From assembly GCA_934663595.1 (NCBI GenBank), contig CAKUKM010000010.1, positions 5,216 to 69,215 of the forward strand: a stretch of 64,000 nucleotides of DNA, in the 5' to 3' direction. The translations under genes and the position numbers were made by a program. The notes under the pieces are model-generated. The model was not told the origin of the DNA. It saw nothing but the letters and a program-made list of their open reading frames with translations, and did no database searches. The DNA comes from an uncultured Clostridia bacterium (GTDB taxonomy: Bacteria > Bacillota > Clostridia > Christensenellales > Aristaeellaceae). This document shows, in pieces, positions 1 through 9,634 of the stretch (positions are counted from its first letter, which is position 1; the number at the start of each line of letters is the position of its first letter).

Positions 1-871
1 AAATGCCCTCGACCGTCTTTTCATGCACCATTTCGGCGATCTTTTCAATCAGCTTCGCCTTGTTGACCATGTACGGAATCTCGGTCACGACGATTCTCTG
101 GCGATTGCCGGGCATTTCCTCGATTTCGCTCTTCGCGCGCACGATGATGCGACCGCGGCCCTCGTGGTACGCGTCGTAAATGCCGCGCCGGCCGAGAATC
201 ACGCCGCCGGTCGGGAAATCCGGGCCCTTGACGTACTGCATCAGGTCGTCGACCGTGCAATCGGGGTTGTCCAGCATGCAGACCACGCCGTCGATCACCT
301 CGCCCAGATTGTGCGGCGGGATGTTCGTGGCCATGCCGACCGCGATGCCGGACGAGCCGTTGACCAGCAGGTTCGGGAATCGGCACGGCATTACCGCGGG
401 CTGCATCAGCGTTTCATCGAAGTTCGGATAGAAATCCACCGTTTCCTTTTCGATGTCGCGCACCATTTCCATCGACAGCTTCGAAAGCCGCGCCTCGGTA
501 TAACGCATTGCAGCCGCGCCGTCGCCATCGACGGAGCCGAAGTTGCCCTGGCCGTCGACCAGCGGGTAATGCGTGGCGAAATCCTGCGCGAGGCGCACCA
601 TCGCGTCGTAAACGGACGAATCGCCGTGCGGGTGATATTTACCGAGCACGTCGCCGACGATACGCGCCGACTTTCTGAACGGCTTGTCGGGCGTTACGCC
701 CAGCTCCTGCATCGAATACAGGATTCTGCGGTGCACGGGCTTCAATCCGTCGCGCACGTCCGGCAGCGCGCGGCTGACGATGACCGCCATCGCATAGGAG
801 ATGAACGAGGTTTTCAGTTCGTCCTCGATATTCAGGGGCATCAGATGCCCGACGTTCTTATCATCGATCAA
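1..871 (-). CDS. gyrA: DNA gyrase subunit A, N-terminal part (cut by window edge)
   Basis: Type IIA topoisomerase subunit that cuts and rejoins DNA; it pairs with GyrB to introduce negative supercoils. About 290 N-terminal residues are visible. The reading frame shows the family start (NIEDELKTSFISYAMAVIVS), the breakage-reunion region RALPDVRDGLKPVHRRILY, and the conserved PHGDSSVYDAMVRLAQ stretch. The start is probably TTG at 871-869: GGAGG lies 10 bases upstream, whereas the in-frame ATG at 841 has no Shine-Dalgarno sequence. It begins 21 bases after gyrB, so the two form one operon. ParC is a theoretical alternative, but adjacency to a 647-residue GyrB makes GyrA far likelier. Confidence 0.95.
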   Translation of the reverse strand, partial: MIDDKNVGHLMPLNIEDELKTSFISYAMAVIVSRALPDVRDGLKPVHRRILYSMQELGVTPDKPFRKSARIVGDVLGKYHPHGDSSVYDAMVRLAQDFATHYPLVDGQGNFGSVDGDGAAAMRYTEARLSKLSMEMVRDIEKETVDFYPNFDETLMQPAVMPCRFPNLLVNGSSGIAVGMATNIPPHNLGEVIDGVVCMLDNPDCTVDDLMQYVKGPDFPTGGVILGRRGIYDAYHEGRGRIIVRAKSEIEEMPGNRQRIVVTEIPYMVNKAKLIEKIAEMVHEKTVEGI

Positions 872-892
872 GATTCAGGATCCTCCGTTTCA

Positions 893-2836
<1,944 letters not shown>

Positions 2837-2963
2837 ATCAAACCTCGCAAAGCGCGTTTGGGCACGCTCTTTTCAAAAAATTTCTTCTATAATATTCTAC
2901 CACGGATTGACATCCTTAACCAGCACGATAATGTAATCTTTTTCGCCGCGTCCCAAAATCCGC

Positions 2964-2992
2964 TGGTCATGCTTGCGCAAGTGTGTTATAAT
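2964..2992 (+). promoter_or_regulatory. argS promoter
   Basis: Candidate -35 TGGTCA (2964-2969), 17-base spacer, -10 TATAAT (2987-2992) preceded by TG (extended -10). The spacer contains the perfect palindrome CTTGCGCAAG (2972-2981). A second possible promoter, TTGACA (2907-2912) with TAATGT (2929-2934), lies further upstream. Confidence 0.65.
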
Positions 2993-3022
2993 GGGTAAAA
3001 ATGCGTTTCAGGAGTGAATACG

Positions 3023-4732
3023 ATGGATTTCAAGCTTTCCATTTCCGAAGAAATTGCTTCCGCGCTGAAGGCGGTTTACGACGCCGAGCCCCTTTCCGTT
3101 TCGGAAATCGCCGCGGGCCTCGAGGTTCCGCCGGACACCGCGATGGGCGATTATGCGTTTCCGTGCTTCAAGCTCTCCAAGGGCCTGCGCAAGAGTCCGA
3201 TGATGATCGCCGATTCCCTGAAGGATGCGATTCACGCCGATTATCTGGGCAAAATTGAATCGGTAAAGGGCTATCTCAACTTCTTTATCGATCGCGCGAC
3301 CTATGCCGAAAAGATCGTTTCCGCGGTGCTCGCGCAGGGCGATTCCTACGGCAGCGATCATTCCGGCGAGGGCAAGACGGTCGTGATCGACTATTCCTCG
3401 CTCAACATCGCCAAGCGCTTCCACATCGGCCATCTGTCGACGACGATGATCGGCAATTCCCTGTACAAGCTGCACAGGTTCTTCGGCTACAACGCCGTGG
3501 GCGTCAATCACCTGGGCGACTGGGGCACGCAGTTCGGCAAGATGATCGCGGCCTACAAGCGCTGGGGCGACCACGACACGGTGGCCCGGGGCGGCGTGGA
3601 CGAGATGGTCAAGCTCTACGTGCGCTTTAATTCCGAGGCAAAGGAGAATCCTTCTCTCAACGACGAGGGCCGCCACTGGTTCAAGCGCATTGAGGACGGC
3701 GATCCGGAGGCTCTGGAGATCTTCAACTGGTTCAAATCGGTCACGCTCAAGGATGCGGAGCGCGTATACGACATGCTGGGCGTGAAGTTTGATTCCTATG
3801 CCGGCGAGAGCTTTTACAACGACAAGATGCAGCCGATCGTGGACACGCTGCGCGAAAAGGGGCTCTTGAAGGAGGATCAGGGCGCGCAGATCGTGGATCT
3901 GGAGCCCTACGGCATGCCGCCGGCGCTGATTCTGCGCTCCGACGGCGCGACGCTTTACATCACGCGCGATCTGGCGGCGGCGAAATACCGCATGGACACG
4001 TATCATTTCGACAGGTCGCTGTATGTGGTTGCGTATCAGCAGGATCTGCATTTCCGCCAGCTGTTCAAGGTGCTGGAGCTGATGGGCTATGAATGGTATT
4101 CGAAGTGCGAGCACGTGGCGTTCGGCATGGTTTCCTTTGAGGGACAGACGCTGTCGACACGCGAGGGCCGCATTGTATACCTCGAGGATCTGCTGAACAC
4201 GTCCATTCAGAAGGCGCGGGCGATCATTGAGGAAAAGAGCCCGGATCTGGAAAACAAGGATGAAGTGGCGCGGCAGATCGGCGTAGGCGCAGTGGTATTC
4301 TTCGCGCTTTACAACAACCGCATCAAGGACATTGATTTCTGGTGGGATCGCGCGCTGAATTTCGATGGCGAGACGGGCCCGTATGTGATGTACACGCACG
4401 CGCGCGCGTGCAGCGTACTGCGCAAGGCGGGCGACTGCGACGCCGCGCCGGATTACTCGGCCCTGTCCGATCCGGAGGCGCAGGACGTAGTGCGTCTGCT
4501 CGGGCAATTCCCGGAGGTTGCGAAGGCGGCGCTCGTTCGCAGCGAGCCGTCGATGATCACGCGCTACAGCGTCGATCTCGCGCAGGCCTACAACAAGTTC
4601 TATTACGAGCGCAAGGTCATGGTTGACGAGCCCGGCGTGCGCGCGGCGCGCATTCAGCTGACCCGTGCGACGCGCGATCTGCTCCGTCTCTCCCTGAACC
4701 TGATCGGCATCACGGCCCCCACCCGCATGTAG
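3023..4732 (+). CDS. argS: Arginine--tRNA ligase
   Basis: Class I cytosolic synthetase charging tRNA-Arg; 569 residues, normal length. Seen: an N-terminal Add1-type region, the HIGH signature as FHIGHLSTTMIGNSL (about 133-147), VNHLGDWGTQFGKMIAAY and the ArgRS-type KMSKS replacement LSTREGRIVYLEDLL. The C-terminal DALR-type anticodon domain ends in LIGITAPTRM. I chose ATG 3023 because AGGAG lies 8 bases upstream; a GTG at 3014 is in frame but overlaps that Shine-Dalgarno. Monocistronic by appearance, divergent from gyrB. Confidence 0.97.
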   Translation: MDFKLSISEEIASALKAVYDAEPLSVSEIAAGLEVPPDTAMGDYAFPCFKLSKGLRKSPMMIADSLKDAIHADYLGKIESVKGYLNFFIDRATYAEKIVSAVLAQGDSYGSDHSGEGKTVVIDYSSLNIAKRFHIGHLSTTMIGNSLYKLHRFFGYNAVGVNHLGDWGTQFGKMIAAYKRWGDHDTVARGGVDEMVKLYVRFNSEAKENPSLNDEGRHWFKRIEDGDPEALEIFNWFKSVTLKDAERVYDMLGVKFDSYAGESFYNDKMQPIVDTLREKGLLKEDQGAQIVDLEPYGMPPALILRSDGATLYITRDLAAAKYRMDTYHFDRSLYVVAYQQDLHFRQLFKVLELMGYEWYSKCEHVAFGMVSFEGQTLSTREGRIVYLEDLLNTSIQKARAIIEEKSPDLENKDEVARQIGVGAVVFFALYNNRIKDIDFWWDRALNFDGETGPYVMYTHARACSVLRKAGDCDAAPDYSALSDPEAQDVVRLLGQFPEVAKAALVRSEPSMITRYSVDLAQAYNKFYYERKVMVDEPGVRAARIQLTRATRDLLRLSLNLIGITAPTRM

Positions 4733-4752
4733 GCGGGCGGCGCCCGCTGGCG

Positions 4753-4988
4753 ATTGCTGCCGCGCTTGTTCGCGACGATTTTGAGTCGGGTAGCGACTCA
4801 AAATCTTCCCTGTTCGCATTGGTGGGCGGTGCCCAATTTACCGCCCGCTGCGCCGCCGTGGTGGCGGCTTGCGGGCTTTGGTGGGCGGTGCCCACTGCCA
4901 GTTGCTGCCGCGCTTATTCGCGACGATTTTGAGTCGGATAGCGACTCAAAATCTACCTTTGTTCGCAGTGGTGGGCTGTTCCCAATTT
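4753..4988. repeat. Two ~88-bp direct repeats, each with a 12-bp hairpin
   Basis: The 399-base space between argS and rmuC holds two near-identical copies (4753-4839 and 4901-4988, offset 148). Each contains a perfect 12-bp inverted repeat, GATTTTGAGTCG / CGACTCAAAATC, with a 5-base loop (4777-4805 and 4925-4953). The loops differ by one base (GGTAG and GATAG). Between them are GC-rich GTGGGCGGTGCCCA blocks. Open frames running through here in several directions look like shadows. A further hairpin (5090-5107, GGAGGC/GCCTCC) lies just before the rmuC ribosome site. Confidence 0.8.
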
Positions 4989-5131
4989 TCCGCAAATTGC
5001 ACCGGGAAGCGGCGCAATTTGCTCTCTGGTGCATTCAGGGCTTTGGCGCGGCGAGTGGAGCGAAAGCTGCATTTATCATTCACTTTTTCAGGAGGCTTTC
5101 GCCTCCTTTCTTTGAATCGGGAGGTGATTTT

Positions 5132-6256
5132 TTGAGCTGGTTGGATCGGTATCCCTGGCTGATTCCTGCTTTGATCGGCGTTTTTCTGGTTTTGGTGCTG
5201 GCGGTCTTTTTCGTTTCCCGGCGCGAGCGGCGGCGGACTTATTTGCGCTTGCAGCGCGATGCGGAGGCGCAGGCGCGCGCGATGAATTCGCTGTTTGACG
5301 CGGTATCCGATCTCGGCGCGCGGCTTTCGGACACGACCGACGAGCTCTCCCGCCGGCAGGATCGTTTGCGCGATTCGATGGACGCACGGCTGGAATCGCT
5401 GCGGCGAACGAACGCGGAGACGCTCTCCGAGGTGCGCGACACGGTTTCGACCAAGCTGGACGCGCGGCTGAGCGAATCGTTTCAGACGGTGAATCGCCAG
5501 CTGGCGGACGTACACGCGGGTTTGGGCCAGATGCGCGCGTTCGCGGGCGAATTTGCGGATCTGAAAAAGGTTCTGGGCGGCGTAAAGACGCGCGGCATGT
5601 GGGGCGAGATCCAATTGGGCGCGCTGCTTTCGGAGATTCTGTCGCCCGATCAATATCTGGAAAACGCGGCGATTCCGGCGGGCAGCCAGACGCGCGTGGA
5701 ATTTGCGGTGCGCATGCCGGCGACGGACGGCGAGCTGCTGCTGCCGATCGATTCCAAATTCCCGCAGGAGGATTACCTGCGCCTGATCGAGGCCGCGGAG
5801 GCGGGCGATTCCGAGCAATCGGAGCGCTGCGCGGCGGCGCTGGAGCGCGCGCTGACCGAGCAGGCGAAGCTGATTTCCGACAAATACATTCGCCCGCCGC
5901 AGACGGTGGACTACGCGATCATGTTTCTGCCGGTGGAGAGCCTGTACGCGGAGGCGGCGCGCCGGCGCGGTCTGTGCGAGCGGCTGCAGAGCAAATACCG
6001 CGTGCTGGTCGCCGGGCCGAACACGCTCGCCGCGCTGCTGACGAGCCTGCGAATGGGCTTTCGCAGCGTAACGCTCGAAAAAAAGAGCGCCGAGGTGCTG
6101 CGCCTGCTTTCCGAGGTGCGCGCGGAATTTGACAAATACGAAGAATCCGTCGAAATCGTGCGCCGCCGTCTGGAGCAGACGCGCGATTCGCTGGATCAGA
6201 TGGACGTGCGCGCTCGCAAGCTCCATAAGGCGCTGCGCAATCTGGATCAGCAATAG
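5132..6256 (+). CDS. rmuC: RmuC-family DNA recombination protein
   Basis: RmuC proteins have a PD-(D/E)XK-type nuclease-like core and limit rearrangement at inverted repeats. This copy has 374 residues: one N-terminal membrane segment (about 8-28, PWLIPALIGVFLVLVLAVFF), a basic stop (SRRERRR), a long coiled-coil region (about 35-135), then the conserved core with KTRGMWGEIQLGALL, IDSKFPQEDYLRLIEAA and YAIMFLPVESLYAEA. The start is TTG 5132 behind GGAGGTGA; the frame is open further upstream through repeats with no good start signal. A strong terminator follows immediately. Confidence 0.9.
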   Translation: MSWLDRYPWLIPALIGVFLVLVLAVFFVSRRERRRTYLRLQRDAEAQARAMNSLFDAVSDLGARLSDTTDELSRRQDRLRDSMDARLESLRRTNAETLSEVRDTVSTKLDARLSESFQTVNRQLADVHAGLGQMRAFAGEFADLKKVLGGVKTRGMWGEIQLGALLSEILSPDQYLENAAIPAGSQTRVEFAVRMPATDGELLLPIDSKFPQEDYLRLIEAAEAGDSEQSERCAAALERALTEQAKLISDKYIRPPQTVDYAIMFLPVESLYAEAARRRGLCERLQSKYRVLVAGPNTLAALLTSLRMGFRSVTLEKKSAEVLRLLSEVRAEFDKYEESVEIVRRRLEQTRDSLDQMDVRARKLHKALRNLDQQ

Positions 6257-6259
6257 CAT

Positions 6260-6296
6260 AAGGGGGAAGGCCGAATGGCCTTCCCCTTTTTCTTAT
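6260..6296 (+). terminator. rmuC terminator
   Basis: Perfect stem GGGGAAGGCC / GGCCTTCCCC with a GAAT loop and a TTTTTCTT tail. It reaches the end of the convergent lipoprotein gene and may serve both. Confidence 0.9.
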
Positions 6297-7060
6297 TCCC
6301 AGTTCACCAGAACCTCTCGATTGATCAGCATCGGCTCGCCGACGGAAACCTGTATTTTGAAGGACTCTCCTTCCCTCTCCAGAAGCGTGCGCCGCGCGCC
6401 GCCGTTTGAATGGATGCTCTCCACAATCAGATATTCCGTTCCGGCGGCCGGGTGGAACGTCTCCGGCAGCTCGTCCGGCGCAAACGAATGCGTTTGGGCA
6501 ATTCCGTTCGCGTTCATTTCGAGAATGCGAACCGTTTGGGCCGGGAAGCGCGTCTCAAACGCGATCTCCACCTCCGCGTGTTCCTCGATCCGCTTGCCGT
6601 CCTGCACGCGCGCGGCGGTCGATTCCAGCTTCGTCGAATAGCGCGCGCCCTCGCCGTCCGCGTCCACCATCCATGCATTGCCCGCCAGCGCGTAAATCTG
6701 CCCGTCTGCCTGCTGATACACGGGATTTACGCGATAGGCGCGCCGCCCGGCGCTCGGATTGATATACACAGTGGCCGCGACCTCGCTGGTCGTTCCCTCG
6801 TCGGCGACCTTTACATTCATCCGCGATTCAAAGCATTCGTCCGCGGAAAGGCACACGACGTCGTTCGCGGTCGGGAACAGGAGCGCCTTTCCCGTTTCAA
6901 ACCGCCCGTCTTCCGCATAGAGCTTTTCGCCGGTCCAGTCGTCCGACGTAATCAGCACGCCGATCAGCGCGTCCGCGCTCGTTTCGCTCTCCTCGCGCGC
7001 CAGCTGGCAGCCCGCCAGCAAAAGCGCAATCACCAACAGCATTCCCGCCAGTCTACGCAT
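6293..7060 (-). CDS. Predicted lipoprotein, unknown function
   Basis: Protein of 255 residues with a clear lipoprotein signal: MRRLAG, a hydrophobic stretch, then LLAGC with Cys at about 19, so it should be lipidated and sit on the outer face of the membrane. The rest is soluble and rich in beta-type segments; I recognise no domain. ATG 7060 is chosen because GGAGGAGG lies directly upstream, rather than the longer frame starting at 7087. It overlaps the end of the XRE gene by 8 bases and is the last gene of a three-gene operon. Function unknown. Confidence 0.75.
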   Translation of the reverse strand: MRRLAGMLLVIALLLAGCQLAREESETSADALIGVLITSDDWTGEKLYAEDGRFETGKALLFPTANDVVCLSADECFESRMNVKVADEGTTSEVAATVYINPSAGRRAYRVNPVYQQADGQIYALAGNAWMVDADGEGARYSTKLESTAARVQDGKRIEEHAEVEIAFETRFPAQTVRILEMNANGIAQTHSFAPDELPETFHPAAGTEYLIVESIHSNGGARRTLLEREGESFKIQVSVGEPMLINREVLVNWE

Positions 7061-7277
7061 CTTCGTCCTCCTCCAGCCGCCCGTCAAACTGCAGCAGCTC
7101 GCCCACTTCGCAATTCAGATAATAGCAGATTCGATTGATCGTGCCGAACCGCACGCCCTTCGCCCTGCCGCTTCGCAGCACCGAGAGATTCGCCTCCGTA
7201 ATGCCCACCAGCGCGCAGAGCTGTTTGCTCGTCATGCCGCGCGCGCGCAGCAGCTCGTCCAAATGCACCTCGATCAT
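7053..7277 (-). CDS. Small XRE-family regulator (YozG-type)
   Basis: A 74-residue single-domain helix-turn-helix protein: MTSKQLCALVGITEANLSVL is the HTH core, followed by the conserved TINRICYYLNCEVGELLQF tail typical of YozG-type Cro/C1 regulators. The real start is ATG 7277, two bases after the stop of the upstream membrane gene; the longer open frame upstream is a shadow of that gene. Such regulators are commonly paired with DUF2975 membrane proteins, as here. The perfect palindrome at 8229-8249, just inside the operon promoter's transcription start, is the obvious candidate binding site, implying autoregulation (inference). Confidence 0.9.
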   Translation of the reverse strand: MIEVHLDELLRARGMTSKQLCALVGITEANLSVLRSGRAKGVRFGTINRICYYLNCEVGELLQFDGRLEEDEDA

Positions 7278-7279
7278 GG

Positions 7280-8215
7280 TCAGATGAACAGCGCGCTGTC
7301 GTCGCGCAGACGCTTGTTTTCCGCGATCCCGCGCGCCGCGAGCATCAGCGCAAGCGCGATCGTCAATTCGCCCACCGGCAGATTTACATTCAGCTGAATC
7401 GCCCGGTTCCAGCGCGCCGTGAGCGCGACGACCAGATTCAGCGCCGCCTGCGAAAGCACCGTGGCCGCAATCGCCAGCGACGATCGCCGCGCCAGCGCCT
7501 CCGCCTCGCGCAGACCCGACTCGCCCGCGCGCCGCGCGCAAACCAGTCTCCGCGCCTCCGCCAGCGCCCAGAAATCGCCCATCAGCGGAATTTCATCGAC
7601 CAGCGCGCCCCAGAAGATGAGCGTCTTCGTCATTCCCAGGCCCCCGGTATTGCCCGCGGCCGCCTGCGCCAGCTGGCCGCGCAGCGCCGCCGGAACGCCG
7701 CAGAACGCCGCCGCAACCAGCGCGGCCATGCCCGCGAGCAGAATTACGTCCATATCCTTCAGCAGCGCCTGCTCGCCGTTTTCGCGCGTTCTGCGCAGCA
7801 CCCGCAGCGCGATATACGCAATCCACAGCGCATTCAGGCACGCCGCAACTGCCGCGACCGCCAGACTCGCCTCCGGAAAGCCCAGCGCGCCCGCGAGCCA
7901 TTCGGGATTCACCGCGCCATACAGCGCCGGAACCATCAAACAGGCAATCAGCGCGGGCAGACCGTCCTCCGCGCGCCATGTGCGCTTCGTGCGCGCGTAA
8001 ATCAGCCAGATTCCCGGAAGGCACGCCATCAGAATCAGCAGCGCCCACGCCGCGATGTTGCCCGCCTTCCCCGAAAACGAAAGCCCGCGCAGCAGCGCGC
8101 CGAGCTGCGCATACGGAAACGCCGCCGCCTCCATTCCCACTTCGCGCAGGCTCATTGCAATCGCCATGCAGCCGACCGCCTCGACCCCGAGCGCGATCCA
8201 GGTCTTCTTATTCAT
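7280..8215 (-). CDS. Multi-pass membrane protein with DUF2975-like C-terminus
   Basis: A 311-residue protein with about seven to eight hydrophobic segments. The last 70 residues (two membrane segments, then LAARGIAENKRLRDDSALFI) resemble the end of DUF2975 proteins, which typically finish in a similar charged motif and precede a YozG-like HTH gene. At 311 residues it is about twice the usual DUF2975 length, so the N-terminal half is extra. Start ATG 8215 with AAGGAGGG five bases upstream. First gene of the operon with the XRE regulator and lipoprotein. Biochemical role unknown. Confidence 0.7.
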   Translation of the reverse strand: MNKKTWIALGVEAVGCMAIAMSLREVGMEAAAFPYAQLGALLRGLSFSGKAGNIAAWALLILMACLPGIWLIYARTKRTWRAEDGLPALIACLMVPALYGAVNPEWLAGALGFPEASLAVAAVAACLNALWIAYIALRVLRRTRENGEQALLKDMDVILLAGMAALVAAAFCGVPAALRGQLAQAAAGNTGGLGMTKTLIFWGALVDEIPLMGDFWALAEARRLVCARRAGESGLREAEALARRSSLAIAATVLSQAALNLVVALTARWNRAIQLNVNLPVGELTIALALMLAARGIAENKRLRDDSALFI

Positions 8216-8228
8216 AGTGCCCTCCTTG

Positions 8229-8249
8229 AATTATCGTTTTACGATAATT
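8229..8249. promoter_or_regulatory. Candidate operator (8-bp inverted repeat)
   Basis: AATTATCG-TTTTA-CGATAATT is a perfect palindrome placed directly downstream of the expected transcription start of the membrane protein/XRE operon. It probably binds the XRE protein encoded in the operon. Confidence 0.75.
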
Positions 8250-8257
8250 TCAGACGG

Positions 8258-8286
8258 ATTATAGCATGCCTTTCGGCAATTGTCAA
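8258..8286 (-). promoter_or_regulatory. Consensus sigma-A promoter of the membrane protein/XRE operon
   Basis: On the minus strand TTGACA (8286-8281), exactly 17 bases, TATAAT (8263-8258). The -35 box abuts the T-run of the recF terminator. Confidence 0.9.
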
Positions 8287-8290
8287 GCAC

Positions 8291-8322
8291 AAAAAAGCGA
8301 TGGAGCGCGTTTTCTCCATCGC
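8291..8322 (-). terminator. recF terminator
   Basis: Stem GCGATGGAG / CTCCATCGC (8297-8305 with 8314-8322), followed on the minus strand by six T residues. Confidence 0.9.
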
Positions 8323-8325
8323 CGT

Positions 8326-9414
8326 TTATTCGATTTTCGCAATCGCCGCGCCCTGCACGCGATAGACCGCGCCGGTTTCCGCGCCGGCCAGATCGTCGGG
8401 ATCGGTGCAGGTCACCAGCGTCTGAATGCCGCGAATGTGTGAAAGCAGCTGCCGGCGCCGGCCGGGATCCAGCTCGCTCATTACGTCGTCCAGCATCAGC
8501 ACCGGCCATTCGCCCAGCGCGTCGCGCATTACATTCAGCTCTGCCAGACGCATCGACAGCGCTGCCGTGCGCTGCTGGCCCTGCGAGCCGAACGCGCGCA
8601 CGTCGCGCCCATCCACATTCAGCGCCACATCGTCGCGATGCGGGCCGACCGACGTGGTCAGCCGCCGCAAATCCGTCTCGCGCGCCGCAAACAGTGCGTC
8701 GATCAGCTCCTGCGGCGATTCGCCGTTTACATTCGGACTGTATTGAATCTCCAGCTGCTCGCGATCGCTGGCAATGTCGCGATGCGTTTCGCCCGCCACG
8801 AGCGACAATTTGGAAATGTATTCGCGCCGCCGCCGGATCAGATCCGCGCCCACCTCGGCCAGCTGCTCGTCCCACGCGTCCAGCGTGCTCAAAAGCGCCG
8901 GACGCGCCGCCGCCGCGCGCAAAAGCTCGTTGCGCTGCTTCAGCGCCCGATTGTAGCGCTGCATCGCATAATAATACGCCGGCTGCAGCTGCGAAAGCGC
9001 CATATCCACAAATCTGCGCCGCTCCGCCGGGCCGTCCTTCACCGTTCGCAAATCCTCCGGCGAAAACAGCACGCCCGTGACATGCCCCAGCAGCTCGCCC
9101 GAGCGCGAAACCTCCTGCCCCGCGATCTTCAGCCGCCGCTTGCCCGTCGCCGGCAGAATGATTTCGACATTGTGGCTGCCGTCGCGGCGCAGCGTGTCGA
9201 TTTCCACATCCGCCGCGTCCGCGCCCCAGCGTACCAGATCGCGATCCTGCCGCGTTCGATGCGAGCGCCCGGTGCAGGTCAGGTAAACCGCTTCCAGAAT
9301 GTTCGTCTTTCCCTGCCCGTTATCGCCGACCAGAGCCGTAACGCCCTCGCACGGCGCGAACAGGCATTCCGAATACGACCGAAAATCCCGAAGCCGCAAC
9401 TGAACAATCCTCAA
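8326..9414 (-). CDS. recF: DNA replication and repair protein RecF
   Basis: SMC-like ATPase that loads RecA at single-strand gaps with RecO and RecR. 362 residues, the usual length. Seen: N-terminal IVQLRLRDFRSY, Walker A VGDNGQGKTNILEAVY (about 30-45), family motif ELLGHVTGVLFSPEDL, a signature region GSQGQQRTAALSMRLAE and Walker B WPVLMLDDVMSELD. Start TTG 9414 behind GGAGGG; the longer frame to 9615 runs through palindromic repeats. It lies downstream of typA and not in the common dnaN-recF-gyrB order, although gyrB and gyrA are on the same strand 5.5 kb further on. Confidence 0.93.
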   Translation of the reverse strand: MRIVQLRLRDFRSYSECLFAPCEGVTALVGDNGQGKTNILEAVYLTCTGRSHRTRQDRDLVRWGADAADVEIDTLRRDGSHNVEIILPATGKRRLKIAGQEVSRSGELLGHVTGVLFSPEDLRTVKDGPAERRRFVDMALSQLQPAYYYAMQRYNRALKQRNELLRAAAARPALLSTLDAWDEQLAEVGADLIRRRREYISKLSLVAGETHRDIASDREQLEIQYSPNVNGESPQELIDALFAARETDLRRLTTSVGPHRDDVALNVDGRDVRAFGSQGQQRTAALSMRLAELNVMRDALGEWPVLMLDDVMSELDPGRRRQLLSHIRGIQTLVTCTDPDDLAGAETGAVYRVQGAAIAKIE

Positions 9415-9580
9415 ACCAGCCCTCCGTTCACCAAAAAGGAAAAGGGGCAAGGGGAAACGCAGTTTCCCCAAAAAAAGGCCCGCCATCTCCAAAAGCGAAT
9501 CGCGCCGCCAAAGGCGCGATCCGCCCCCAATAGAACCAAAAAATTTCTTCCAAAAAGAGCAGTTTTCTTTAAAGGGGGGC

Positions 9581-9623
9581 GCGGGGGGATGCTTTCTTTT
9601 TTCAAAAGAAAGCATCCCCCCGC
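9581..9623. repeat. 20-bp perfect hairpin in the typA-recF gap
   Basis: The 220-base gap carries a palindrome with 20-bp perfect arms and a TTC loop (arms 9581-9600 and 9604-9623, core GGGGGGATGCTTTC). Weaker hairpins sit upstream: GGGGAAAC/GTTTCCCC near 9458-9476 and TCGCGCC/GGCGCGA near 9505-9524. For typA on the minus strand the large hairpin could act as a terminator, but no long T-run follows, so it may instead be an interspersed repeat. Confidence 0.75.
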
Positions 9624-9634
9624 AAAAACCCCCA

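Noticed and set aside
2972..2981. CTTGCGCAAG in the argS promoter as a target of the XRE protein at 14296
   Set aside because: TTGCGCAA also occurs inside coding regions (about 51967 and 52790), so one isolated copy is weak evidence.
7278..7541. Longer XRE protein starting at 7541
   Set aside because: The extra N-terminus is a shadow of the membrane-protein gene; the family start is at 7277.
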